Shown here in pieces: positions 1 to 9,600 of a DNA stretch of 39,577 nt (positions are counted from its first letter, which is position 1; the number at the start of each line of letters is the position of its first letter). Position numbers and translations under genes: made by a program. Source of the stretch: an uncultured bacterium (lineage in GTDB: Bacteria > Desulfobacterota > Binatia > HRBIN30 > CADEER01); assembly GCA_902826395.1 (NCBI GenBank), contig CADEER010000032.1:1-39577 (forward strand). Direction: 5' to 3'. Below the pieces are notes generated by a model. The model saw only the letters and a program-made list of their open reading frames with translations, searched no databases and was not told the DNA's origin.

Positions 1-125
1 TCTGCGCCGACGCGATGATCCTCGACGACGGCGCCGTGGTGTTCTGCGGCGACGCGAGCGAGGCCGTCGATCGCTATTCGCACGTCCTCGCCAGCCCCGC
101 ACCGCGAGTGCCGACGGAACGCTAG
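1..125 (+). CDS. Polysaccharide ABC transporter ATP-binding protein, C-terminal end (partial)
   Basis: Only the last 40 codons are in the window; the frame enters at base 3 and stops at TAG 123-125. The peptide runs CADAMILDDGAVVFCGDAS, then EAVDRY. This matches the end of Wzt/TagH-type ATPases, where the segment after the H-loop reads roughly C-D-x-A-hydrophobic-L-x-x-G-x-hydrophobic-x-x-G and is followed by E-A-hydrophobic-x-x-Y. Such ATPases power export of O-antigen or teichoic-acid-like polysaccharide across the inner membrane. The family call rests on this short tail and on the surrounding glycosyltransferases. It converges on the next gene with no spacer. Confidence 0.6.
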   Translation, partial: CADAMILDDGAVVFCGDASEAVDRYSHVLASPAPRVPTER

Positions 126-1136
126 TCAGCGCTTCGACTGCGCCGAGCCGGGACCGCGCCGCAGGGACTCGAGCTCGAGGGTACGCTCGTCCAGAGCGCG
201 CTCGAGCTCGATGACGCGCCGGTCGCGCAGGTCGAGGGCGGCTGCGAGACGACCCACCTCCCCCTCGAGGCTCTCTTTGCGATCCGACACCTGTTCGAGC
301 AAGACGCGCCGCTCCTCGGCGGCCTGCTCGATCACAGCGCAGCGCTCGTCGACTGCCCTGCGGGCACCGACCGCCTGATTCAAGAGCTCGAGTCGCTCCG
401 AGGCCGCCTGTTCGAGCGCCTCGCAGCGCCGCTCGACGGCGGCACGCGCGGAGTCAGCTTCCTCGAGCAGGGCCAGCCTTTCGGCGGCTGCTCGCTCGAG
501 ATCCGCGTAACCGTGGCGCAGATGCGCGAAGTACGGGTCGACGGCGTGGCTACTGGCAAACTCCCGCAGCGCGCCGCCGATTCGGCGCGGGTACAGTACG
601 AAGACGTCGTTGAGCACCATGATCGCGTGATCGGCGCCGAGCCCGCGCAGCGCGTCGACCACCTGGTCGAAGGACGGCCACTGGGTCGGGTGGTTGGGCG
701 GCGGCGGCGGGGCGAGGAAGTAGCGCGCATCGTCGATCAGCACGACGCTGCGGTCGTTGAGCGTCTCAATGGCGGCCAGCTCGTCGAGCAGCGGGCATTG
801 CCCGCGCGCCGACTCGCCGGCATCGCCGCCCGCGCACCAGTGCGCGTCCAGCCAGTAGAGGACGGATTCACCGTCGAGCCTCTGGCGCAGGCCGGCCAGC
901 ATCGAGGGCGAATCGCCGAGGTGCAACTCGACGGCGGCATCGCCGGCAAACCGCTGCACGGCAGCGCGATGGTACCTCTCGACGATCTCAGCGGAGTAGA
1001 GCGCGTCGAACAAAGGGCGCGCCCGGGCAAGCGACTCGCCCTCGTAGGTGCCGGTCTCGACGAAGGTGCGCAGCGGCAGCAGCCTCTGCAACACAGCGAT
1101 CAGCTCGCCATCGATGGAGAAATGGACGGAGCCCAT
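126..1136 (-). CDS. Methyltransferase-fold protein with C-terminal coiled coil
   Basis: The 336-residue product has two parts. Residues about 20-185 look like a class I SAM-methyltransferase fold: a glycine-rich motif FVETGTYEGESL at 25-36, an acidic strand end LHLGDS at 71-76, and VLYWLDAHW then VVLIDDARYF as later strands. Residues about 211-336 are almost purely helical and charged, with Leu/Val/Ala heptads. Three tandem 28-residue units (216-243, 244-271, 272-299) start A-A-x-E-R and the first two end E-Q. No signal peptide or membrane segment is visible. It is 9 bp downstream of a GT2 gene on the same strand and abuts an ABC-exporter ATPase. A methyltransferase domain followed by a coiled coil beside such an exporter recalls WbdD, the O-antigen chain terminator, but there is no kinase domain. 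The substrate is unknown. Confidence 0.75.
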   Translation of the reverse strand: MGSVHFSIDGELIAVLQRLLPLRTFVETGTYEGESLARARPLFDALYSAEIVERYHRAAVQRFAGDAAVELHLGDSPSMLAGLRQRLDGESVLYWLDAHWCAGGDAGESARGQCPLLDELAAIETLNDRSVVLIDDARYFLAPPPPPNHPTQWPSFDQVVDALRGLGADHAIMVLNDVFVLYPRRIGGALREFASSHAVDPYFAHLRHGYADLERAAAERLALLEEADSARAAVERRCEALEQAASERLELLNQAVGARRAVDERCAVIEQAAEERRVLLEQVSDRKESLEGEVGRLAAALDLRDRRVIELERALDERTLELESLRRGPGSAQSKR

Positions 1137-1145
1137 CGCCTGCCG

Positions 1146-2330
1146 TCAGGGCAGCGCCGCGCCGACCGGACCATCGGCGCCGGCGGACGCGCCGATGTCG
1201 TGGAGGCGGAAGGCAACACGCCGGAAAGGCCAGGCCCATTGGTGCAGCCGAACCTCGACCATGGTCGGCTCGGCGCGATCGAGCGGCAGCTCGAAGTCGA
1301 GCTCGAACGGATCCGAAGTGATCGGACGGCGCTGCCGGAAGCCGTTGCCGCGCACCTCGATGGCGCGCTCGCCGATGGCCCGCCGCACCAACTCGCCGCG
1401 AATGCGCAGGCGGTTCCTGCCGGCCGGCAACATGTAGTGGACACGCCGCGCCGCCCAACCCCCCGGGTAGATTCCCTGTGTGTGGGCAAAGCTCTGCCCG
1501 GCGGCGAAACGGCCGAAGTAGATGAAGGGCAGCGCCGCGTACGAGGCAAGGGTGCGCAGCAGCGGCGGCTCGATGCGGTCGATGCGGCCGCGCAGCTCGC
1601 GCTCGTAGGTGTCGACGCCGTAACAGAGAAACGCCGGCGGCAGGCGCCAGTCGGTGTGGCTGCGCACGATGCGCACCAGCTCGACAAAGCGGCGGTGGCC
1701 GCCGGAGAACGTCTTCGCCGTGCCGTACTCGCGCAGGGCACCCATGAACTCGGGGATGTAGCGGAGCTCGAAGCGCTTGCCGATGCGGATCAGGATGTCC
1801 CAGTCCATGCCGTAATGCAGGTCTTCGTCGATGAAGCCGATCTCGTCGAAAACGGCGCGACGGAAGAACACCGACTGCTGCAGGATGTAGTCGGAGACGT
1901 GCACCAGCTTCCACAGATCGAACGGCACCGTCGCGGGGAAGCGGCAGGTGAACTCGCCGGCCTCGTCCATGAGATAGCCCTCGCCGTACACCGCGCCGAG
2001 CTCGGGCGTCTTCTCGAACTCGGCGACCGCTTTGGCGACGGCGCCCGGCAGCAAGATATCGTCCGAGTTGATCCAGGCGACGATCTCGCCGCGCGCCATG
2101 CGAAAGCCCTTGTTGATCGCGTGCGACTGGCCGCGGTCCTTCTCGGAGATCCAGGTCAGCCGATCGCCGTACTCCGCCACCACCGCGGCAGTCTCGTCGG
2201 TCGAGCCGCCATCCATGATGACGTACTCGATGTGCGGATAGTCCTGACCGAGTACGCTCTCGATCGTGGCGCGGATGAACCGCCCCTGGTTGAAGGACGG
2301 CGTAACGATGGTGACCAGCGGGGACTTCAT
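1146..2330 (-). CDS. Family 2 glycosyltransferase
   Basis: This 394-residue protein begins with a typical GT-A nucleotide-sugar fold. VTIVTPSFNQGRF is the first strand, GGSTDET lies near residue 42, and WINSDD near residue 87 is the metal-binding DxD-type motif. A later MDWDILIRIGKRF segment matches the acceptor/ED-like region of this subfamily. Residues about 290-394 are a basic beta-rich extension of unknown role. It should be a cytoplasmic enzyme adding one sugar in polysaccharide or lipid-glycan assembly. It is the first gene of a two-gene leftward operon with the coiled-coil methyltransferase. It is clearly paralogous to the GT2 at 10029-10955, sharing the TPSFNQ and NSDD contexts. Donor and acceptor cannot be read from sequence. 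Confidence 0.9.
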   Translation of the reverse strand: MKSPLVTIVTPSFNQGRFIRATIESVLGQDYPHIEYVIMDGGSTDETAAVVAEYGDRLTWISEKDRGQSHAINKGFRMARGEIVAWINSDDILLPGAVAKAVAEFEKTPELGAVYGEGYLMDEAGEFTCRFPATVPFDLWKLVHVSDYILQQSVFFRRAVFDEIGFIDEDLHYGMDWDILIRIGKRFELRYIPEFMGALREYGTAKTFSGGHRRFVELVRIVRSHTDWRLPPAFLCYGVDTYERELRGRIDRIEPPLLRTLASYAALPFIYFGRFAAGQSFAHTQGIYPGGWAARRVHYMLPAGRNRLRIRGELVRRAIGERAIEVRGNGFRQRRPITSDPFELDFELPLDRAEPTMVEVRLHQWAWPFRRVAFRLHDIGASAGADGPVGAALP

Positions 2331-2535
2331 CGAGGAACAACCGGCGGTAGATCGCGTTGACTCGCCACTGCCGCGAAACGCGTCATATCATCCGACGCCC
2401 ACACCGACAATCGGATGGCTGGTCGCAGCAGCGGGCTCCCACGTGCATGGACACCCTCGGCGTCAACTGCTAGCCCGCATTGCTTCGATCCACCTCAGCG
2501 CCGGAAGATCACGGGTGAAGAGAGAGCCTCAGGCA
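2331..2535. promoter_or_regulatory. Divergent intergenic region
   Basis: These 205 bp separate the leftward GT2 start from the rightward membrane-protein start, so promoters for both directions should lie here. A TTGACT hexamer at 2357-2362 and TATCAT at 2386-2391 resemble sigma-70 elements but are 23 bp apart, too far for a good promoter. I see no convincing operator. An open frame runs through the region in frame with the membrane protein, but its residues are low-complexity and lack a membrane-protein N-terminus, so I treat it as non-coding. Confidence 0.3.
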
Positions 2536-4290
2536 ATGTCAGGAAGGAATGCGACCGGCGGGTGGAAATTGCTGCAGCGCCTCGCCGACTCCGCATGGTT
2601 CTCCTACTCGACGATCTTCCTGCTACAACTCGTCGTCATTTGGGGGGTTTGGCACTCGGCGCGGCTCGGCACCGGCGATACGAGCTACTACTTCAACACG
2701 GCGCTCAAGTTCGCCGAGCAGGGGCACATTGACAACATCGTCATGTCGCCGCTGTACACGCTCTTCTACGGCGCCGTCGTCGCGGCGATCGGCGATCCCT
2801 ACACAGCGACCTGGCTGCATCGCGCAATCATCGTCCTGTCCGCGGTGCTGCTCGCGCTGGCCGTGTTTCGCCGACTCCTGCCAGCTCCAGTCGCGTGGAG
2901 TCTCGCTGCATGGTGGGCGGTGTCGCCGATCATCTACGACACGCTATACGAGGTGCACCTGGTCGGAGTTCTTCCCGTGCTGTGCGCTTGTCTCGCCGCC
3001 AGCAGCGGCGGACCTCGGGGTAGAGGCGTCGCACTGGCGCTGCTGGTGCTCGGCGGCCTCACCGTGCGCAACGAGCACACCGCGGCCGCTCTGATCTTCG
3101 CCGCCGGCTGCTTTGTCTGGGAATGGCGGAGCATGCGCGACGCACCCTCGCTACCGGCCGCGATGGGTCGCCTGCTGGCAGCCTACCTGCTGCCCCTGGC
3201 GCTCGTCACCGGACTGGTAACGGTACTCTTCGCCAATGCGCCAAGCGCCTTTCCGACCGAAGAGGTCATGGACCATCGACATCGGCTCAACATGGCCCAG
3301 GTCTTCGCCTTCGGCTACCAGCAACGTCACCCGGAGTGGACGAAGAGTCCGTGGACAGACTCGGCGGAGTTGGTCGCAGAGCACTTCGGCACTGCCGAGC
3401 CATCGCTGGCCGAGATGATCCGAAACAATCCGCGCGCCCTGCTCGATCACTTCGCGTGGAATCTCCGCCTCACACCCAGCGGCCTTCAGTTGCTGCTGTT
3501 CAGCGAAGTTTCCGGTCACCTGAACCCTGACTATCCGGTCCCGCCCATGGGCTCGAAGCGCGCCCTCATCGCCACCGTATTGGTGCTCGCGATCCTGCTG
3601 ATCGGCGGCGCGCGCTTGATACGGCGCTGGAGCTACTGGTGGGAGAGCTTACTTCGCGATCGCGCCCCTGCTTGGATGGTACTGATCGCAGTTTCGCTGG
3701 TGGCACCATCGATCATTCTCACGCAGCGACCCCGCCCATCTTATCTCTTCGGCCTCGCGGCGCTGCTGATGGCGCTCACCGGCCTCTGCGCCACTACACT
3801 GCTCTACGGTCGCCGCGCCGATTCGGCACTCCCCCCCTCGCGCTACCTGAGTGTCTGGCCCTTGGCGGCACTCGGCCTATTGGTTGCCATGGCATTGCCG
3901 CCACAGCGCTATCCGGTCGGTATGGCACCGATGTCGCATCTGTTTCCGCACGTCGAGCGCTTACGCCCCCATCGCGCCCTGCTCTCGCAAGCCGGAGAGA
4001 GTCTGTACTCGAGCGTTTATCCCGAGGTGCTCCACAACTTCACGTGCGGCGATGCGTGCCGCAGCATGGCAGCACGACTCGCCGCCGATAAGTCCGACCT
4101 CGCCGGCTTCGTGCGAGCCAACGGCTTCACTGCGCTCTACATCGACGAGGCGCTCCTTCGAGAGCTGGAGTCACAGCCGGGGGACGCACGCGCCTTCGTC
4201 GACTACCTGCCCGAACCGTGGCGCGTCGTAGACTTCGGCGAAGGTCAGGCCGGGCGATGGCGGCTCTTCCACCGCAGCAAGCTGGGCTGA
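2536..4290 (+). CDS. Multipass membrane protein, GT-C glycosyltransferase-like
   Basis: I start this 584-residue protein at the ATG at 2536 because the first membrane helix (about residues 26-42) follows directly; longer readings overlap the divergent GT2 and add nonsense-like sequence. About ten to eleven hydrophobic helices follow. The first periplasmic loop carries GTGDTSYYF (Asp48), an acidic residue placed like the catalytic or metal-binding Asp of GT-C enzymes that use polyprenyl-phosphate sugars. A soluble C-terminal part of about 100 residues follows. GT-C enzymes transfer sugars to lipids, glycans or proteins on the periplasmic face; that activity is inferred from topology and loop motif only. 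The stop overlaps the next gene's start (TGATG), which indicates translational coupling. Confidence 0.7.
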   Translation: MSGRNATGGWKLLQRLADSAWFSYSTIFLLQLVVIWGVWHSARLGTGDTSYYFNTALKFAEQGHIDNIVMSPLYTLFYGAVVAAIGDPYTATWLHRAIIVLSAVLLALAVFRRLLPAPVAWSLAAWWAVSPIIYDTLYEVHLVGVLPVLCACLAASSGGPRGRGVALALLVLGGLTVRNEHTAAALIFAAGCFVWEWRSMRDAPSLPAAMGRLLAAYLLPLALVTGLVTVLFANAPSAFPTEEVMDHRHRLNMAQVFAFGYQQRHPEWTKSPWTDSAELVAEHFGTAEPSLAEMIRNNPRALLDHFAWNLRLTPSGLQLLLFSEVSGHLNPDYPVPPMGSKRALIATVLVLAILLIGGARLIRRWSYWWESLLRDRAPAWMVLIAVSLVAPSIILTQRPRPSYLFGLAALLMALTGLCATTLLYGRRADSALPPSRYLSVWPLAALGLLVAMALPPQRYPVGMAPMSHLFPHVERLRPHRALLSQAGESLYSSVYPEVLHNFTCGDACRSMAARLAADKSDLAGFVRANGFTALYIDEALLRELESQPGDARAFVDYLPEPWRVVDFGEGQAGRWRLFHRSKLG

Positions 4291-6590
4291 TGCGGCGACT
4301 TGGCAGCGTGCCGACGGCCATCCTCCTAGTCGCATTTGCGATCGCGGCCGGCGACAATCTCGACCGCGCGTCGGCTGCCCGAGCGATCGACTCTCTGGAG
4401 ATCGCCAGCGGACCGGCCCCCGCACACTACGCGGTGATCGGAGACGTAGTGCAGGACTTTCCCGCGCTCGCGAAACTGGTCGACACCGTCGAGGTCGACC
4501 TCGGCACACCCGCCGCGCATGCGCATCTCCTGGAGGGCTGGAGCTTCGACGAGACACAGCCCGACGGCAGCACGGTGGTGTGGGGGTTGGGCGGGCGCTC
4601 GTCGATCTGGTTTCACACCTCGCGAGCGGCGGCGCTACTGATCACGTTTCGCGTGATGCCGTTCACGCGCCCCGGCTTTCCACAGCAGGAGATCGCCGTT
4701 TCCCTGAACGGCGAGCCGATCGGCAAGCGCGTGCTCGCCGCCCAGCACCGTACTTACATGATGACGCTGCCGGAGGGGCACCTACGGCTCGGGCGCAATC
4801 TGTTGGAGTTCGAGTACGCCTACAGCGGTGCGCCCGCCGAGATCGGTGAGGCGCCCCTGGGCGAGGCGGCCTACGCAGCCCTCTGGCACTGGATCCGGTT
4901 CCACGGCGCGATTACGGCTCCAGCGCCAACCGTCGACACGGCGCAAGCCATGCTCACCATCCCGGCCGGTGCCGGCGCGGAGTACTACCTCGACGCCCCG
5001 GCCGCCAGCGAGCTGGTCATCGCCGGCCTGCATCTGCGCGGCTCAACCGCCCTCGCTCTCGAGGTCGAGCCGGACGGAGGTTCACCGCACGCAGTCCGGT
5101 TGGTCGCGGACAGGGAATCGCTGCGCATGCCGCTCGGCGAGGCCGGCATCAAGAAGATCTCGATGACTGCCTTGCGCATCGGCGACTCGCCCGACGAGAA
5201 CGCCCGCGTCGAGATCGCCGCCCCGGCGGTCGTTGCCCCGCCGGCCCCTGTGCCGCCGCCGGTGCCCCGGCCAGACAGGCCGGCACGCCGGCCCAACGTT
5301 ATCCTCTACGTCATCGACACGCTGCGCGCCGATCATCTCGGCGCCTACGGTTACGAACGGCCGACTTCGCCGCACATCGACGCATTCGCACGTGAAGCGG
5401 TCGTGTTCTCGAGAGCGCAGGCGCAGGCGTCGTGGACGCGTCCGGCGGTGGCGTCGATCTTCACCGGGCTGAACGTGCGCTCGCACGGCATCGTCGAGCT
5501 CGAGACCGGCCTGGCGACGGACGCGAGCACACTCGCCGAGCGGTTGCGCGACGCAGGCTATCGCACCGCCGGATTCAGCCTGAACCGGCAAGTCGATTCC
5601 GCAATGGGCTTCGCGCAGGGATTCGACGCATACGAAGTCTTCGACACGACGACCGAGGTCGTGCAGCCGGCGGCGGCGTGGCTGCGCGCGAACGCCGGCG
5701 CGGCGCCGCTGTTTCTCTTCGCCCACGCGATCGAGCCCCACCATCCCTACGAGGCGAAGCAGGAGTACCGCGACTTGCTGGCGCCCGGTATCGACCCGCA
5801 AGTGGGCTCCAAGGAGAACGTAGGTATCCTCGAGCCCCTCGGGTTCAAGAGCGAGATCTCACGCCAGCGCACGCGTTTCGGCCAGCCCGTCGTGAATTCC
5901 GAGCGTGGCGGACCTCAGCGCGACGATCTCGTAGCCCTCTACGACGCCGAAGTGCGAGCCGCCGACGCGCAATTCCAGAGATTCGTCGAGGTGCTTCGGG
6001 ACGCCGGTCTGTACGACGAAAGCATCGTCATCCTGGTCGCCGATCACGGCGAGGAGCTTTACGACCACGGCCGCCTGACGCACGGCATGACGCTGTACGC
6101 AGAGCAGTTGCGGGTGCCGCTTCTGATCAAGTTCCCGCGCGGCTGGAACGCCGGCCGCCGGTTCGATGGGGCGGCTGCGCAAATCGACATCCTGCCGACC
6201 GTGCTGGACTTCGCCGGTCTCCCACCGGGCGAAGCCATCGATGGACGGAGCCTCCTCGACGAGATCGCCGCGCCATCGCCTCGGCCGATTCCGGTCTTCT
6301 CGCTCATTCACTGGTTCGGCGGTCACGCCGAGAGCGTCGTCTACGGCCGCTACAAGCTCATCCACAACCTGCGTCGCAACGCGCTCGCCCGTCCCGCGTT
6401 CGAGGTATTCGACCAGCAGGCAGACCCCGTAGAGCAACACAACCTGTGGCGCGACCGGCCGGTGCTGACGAGATTCTTGCGCGCCCTCCTGCGCAGAGAT
6501 GCCGCGCGCCCGACCGCCCTCGAGGCCGTGCAAGCCGAGTTGCCCGACGGCATGCGCGAGCACCTGCGCGCGCTCGGCTACATCGACTGA
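4290..6590 (+). CDS. Exported sulfatase-superfamily enzyme with Thr nucleophile position
   Basis: The start at 4290 overlaps the previous stop and gives a signal peptide (MRRLGSVPTAILLVAFAIAA). The product is 766 residues. Residues about 25-310 form a beta-rich N-terminal region of unknown function, ending in a Pro-rich linker. The alkaline-phosphatase/sulfatase domain fills about 330-745: metal-binding NVILYVIDTLRADHLGAYGY, nucleophile region SWTRPAVASIFTG, and metal-binding VADHGEELYDHG. Where true sulfatases have Cys in C-x-P-x-R, this protein has Thr383, so formylglycine cannot form. Thr at this site occurs in phosphotransferases and phosphohydrolases of the superfamily. It could hydrolyse or transfer a phosphate-type group on a surface glycan. 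The C-terminus LRALGYID is the usual sulfatase-like ending. It is coupled to the upstream membrane protein. Confidence 0.85.
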   Translation: MRRLGSVPTAILLVAFAIAAGDNLDRASAARAIDSLEIASGPAPAHYAVIGDVVQDFPALAKLVDTVEVDLGTPAAHAHLLEGWSFDETQPDGSTVVWGLGGRSSIWFHTSRAAALLITFRVMPFTRPGFPQQEIAVSLNGEPIGKRVLAAQHRTYMMTLPEGHLRLGRNLLEFEYAYSGAPAEIGEAPLGEAAYAALWHWIRFHGAITAPAPTVDTAQAMLTIPAGAGAEYYLDAPAASELVIAGLHLRGSTALALEVEPDGGSPHAVRLVADRESLRMPLGEAGIKKISMTALRIGDSPDENARVEIAAPAVVAPPAPVPPPVPRPDRPARRPNVILYVIDTLRADHLGAYGYERPTSPHIDAFAREAVVFSRAQAQASWTRPAVASIFTGLNVRSHGIVELETGLATDASTLAERLRDAGYRTAGFSLNRQVDSAMGFAQGFDAYEVFDTTTEVVQPAAAWLRANAGAAPLFLFAHAIEPHHPYEAKQEYRDLLAPGIDPQVGSKENVGILEPLGFKSEISRQRTRFGQPVVNSERGGPQRDDLVALYDAEVRAADAQFQRFVEVLRDAGLYDESIVILVADHGEELYDHGRLTHGMTLYAEQLRVPLLIKFPRGWNAGRRFDGAAAQIDILPTVLDFAGLPPGEAIDGRSLLDEIAAPSPRPIPVFSLIHWFGGHAESVVYGRYKLIHNLRRNALARPAFEVFDQQADPVEQHNLWRDRPVLTRFLRALLRRDAARPTALEAVQAELPDGMREHLRALGYID

Positions 6591-6639
6591 CAACCCACCG
6601 CTTCGTCTCCGATGCCGCAGCCCGGCGGCCTGCCGAGCG

Positions 6640-9600
6640 CTACTGCCAGACCTGGACTTCGGCGAGCGACAGAACGCCGCTCTGCTTCAGGACCTTCACG
6701 TAGCGGCCGCTCGCTCCTACGTCGACGCTGGTCGGTGTCCCCGCCTGCGCCGTCTCGAGGCGCGTGAACACCCCCACGCCGTTTGGCTGTGCGTTCGGAT
6801 TGTCCGACACCAGCACCCAGTAGTTGGTGAGCTGGTCGCCGCAGCAGTCGGTGCGGTTCCAGATGTCGATCTGCTCGATCGGCTCCGTCGCTCCCAGATC
6901 TACCTGCCACCACTCGCCCGCCGCCGCTCCGGTGTGCGTCACCGAACCGTTGCCCCACTGGCCGCTGGTATTGCCGTCCACCGCGCGCGACGCTACGCCG
7001 CCGTGAAGAGTCGTCGACTGGGTGGCCGGATCGCCTTCAGCGATGTTGGTCAACGCCGTGCCGCCGGTGCCCCAGACTTCCACCTCGGCCAGCGACACGA
7101 CGCCCGTCCCCTGTTTCTGGATGCGCACGTAGCGTCCCATCGCACCGACCTGCACCGAAGTCGGGCTGCCTGCCTGGGCTACCTGCAACTGCTGGAAGAT
7201 TCCCGGCGACCCGGGCTGCGGGTTCGGAGTACTCGACACCAAAACCCAGTAGTTGCTCAGTCGGTCACCGCAGCAATCCGTTCGGTTGTACACATCGACC
7301 CAATCGACGAACGACACGGCTCCCAGATCCACCTGCCACCAGTCTCCGGATCCACCGCCCGTATGCGTCACCGAGTTGTTGCCCCACAACCCGCTCGTGT
7401 TGCCATCGACTGCGCGCGACGCCACTCCGCCGTGCGCGGTGCTGGACTGCGTGGCGGTCTTTCCCTGCGACAATTTGGTCGCCGCCGTCCCCTCGCCCCA
7501 CACCTGGACTTCGGCAAGCGATAGAATACCGATCCCCTGCTTCAGGATCTTCACGTATCGCCCGCTCGCCTGCACCGTCACCGAGCGCGGACTCCCGGCC
7601 TCCTGCGACTCGAAGTGCTCGTAGATCCCGTTCTGTCCGGGCTGCGGATTCGGGCTGTTCGACACCAACACCCAGTAGTTCGCCAGCCGGTCGCCGCAGC
7701 AGTCCGTGCGGTTCCAGATGTCGATCTGCTCGATGCTCGTCACCGAACCCAGATCTACTTCCCACCACTCTCCGGCGCTGCTGCCGGTGTGCGTCACCGA
7801 GTTGTTGCCCCACAACCCGCTCGTGTTGCCGTCCACCGCGCGCGATGCCGCCGCGCTCAACACCGTGCTCGACTGCGTCGCGCTCTTCCCCTGCGACACG
7901 TTCTCCCACGGAGCTCCAGCGCTCGCCATCACTTCAAGCTCGGCTACCGACAGGATCCCGGTGCCGGCCAATTGGATGCGCACGTAGCGCCCCGCCGCTC
8001 CGTCGGTATCGAGCACGGTGGGGCTGCCGGCTTGCGTCGTCTCGTGCAGCTCGAAGATGCCACTCTGTCCCGGCTGCGCTCCCGGGCTGTCGGAGATCAA
8101 CAGATAATAGTTGCTCAGCCGATCGCCGCAGCAGTCCGAGCGGTTCCACACGTTGACGCTCTCGATCTCGTACGACTGCCCGAGGTCGATCTCCAGCCAC
8201 TGGCCGGGCCCGCTCCCCGTGTGCGTCACCGATCCGATGCCCCACAGTCCGTTCGTGTTGCCGTCCACCGCCCGGCCTGCGACCGCCCCCAACACCGTCG
8301 ACGACTGCGTCGCCGTCTTGCCTTCGGCAACGTTCTCGATGGAGCCGCCGACCGTAGGCGTGAACGTATTGGTCGGTGTGAAGGTGTTGGTCGGCGTCTG
8401 TGTCTGTGTGCGGGTCGGGGTTTGAGTCGGTGTGCGCGTAACCGTAGGAGTCGGAGTGTGCGTCGGCGTGCGCGTGCGCGTCGGCGTATTCACCGGCGTG
8501 CTCGTAAAGCTCGGCGTCGCGGTCGGCCCGGTCGAGAGACAGCTCCGCGAGTTGGCGAACGACAGCATGGTCGATGCGCTGGCACTGGAGAATCGATTCT
8601 GCGGACTGCAACCACCGATCGAGGGCAGCATGACGCAGCAGCTATACGGGCTGCAGTTGCTGACGTGCGGAGCGTTGAAGTTGTGACCGAGCTCGTGCGC
8701 CAGCAGCACCGACATGTTGCCGATGCCGGTCGTGTAGCTCTCCGAGACACCAGTCCCGTAGTAGGCGGCACAGATCCCCTGATACCAGGCCATTCCGACT
8801 ACCGACGGATTGGTCGGGTTACCGGAGCCGCACATGGGCCGGCCGGTGATCAGATGGGCCACATCGCTGTTGGCGAGCGACCATGGATAGCTGCCGCTGT
8901 TACGGGTACTGGCGAACTCATTCAGCATGTCCGAGGCGTAAGCGCCGGCTTGGCAGCCGTTGCCGGTCGGCGTCACCGCAAACGGGTCGGCCGGAGTCGT
9001 GTAGACCGTACTGGTCGTGATGACGAACGAGATGTTGAGCTCGGATTCGTAGATTCCCGATACCGCGTTGATGATCGCGGCGAGCCACGACGACGCCGTA
9101 TAGCCGCTCGGCCAGTTGGCATCCGTGAAGTACTCGTAGTCACCGACCACCGCGATCTGGGTATTGAGAAAACCGCCGACCCCCTGGAGGGCCGCACCGG
9201 AAAACGCACCTGCATCGACGAAGGCATTGCCGCCCCGCCGGCCGTCGCCGCGGCGCCGATCCGAACGGGTCGGCGTCTGGCTCGAGGCCTCCTCCGCGCC
9301 GCACGCCAGGTCCGCGTCAAAGTCGATGTCGGAGAGCCGATAGCCGACGTGCGAGGAGCTGGTATGCGCATGCGCCCACAGGTCGGCTGGTTCGACGACG
9401 AGAATCTCGCCGTCGGTGAAGATGAGCCCGCTGTATTGGCCGTTCGATTCGGAGATGCGGACCCACGAGTCGGCCTCGCCGTCGACGTAGCCGCGATAGT
9501 GGCGCGCGCTCGATTCCGCTCCGGTCGCGACACCGCCGTCGCCGATCTCGACAGCGTGCGTGTCGGGTCCAAGGACATCGCTATCCTCGAGACTGAGAAT

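Noticed and set aside
513..2360. Long plus-strand open frame opposite the GT2 and coiled-coil genes
   Set aside because: It is a high-GC shadow frame: Arg/Asp/Val-rich, no domain motif, and fully antisense to two genes with clear families.
2266..2535. N-terminal extension of the GT-C-like membrane protein
   Set aside because: It would overlap the divergent GT2 by 65 bp and adds 90 residues with no hydrophobic or domain character.
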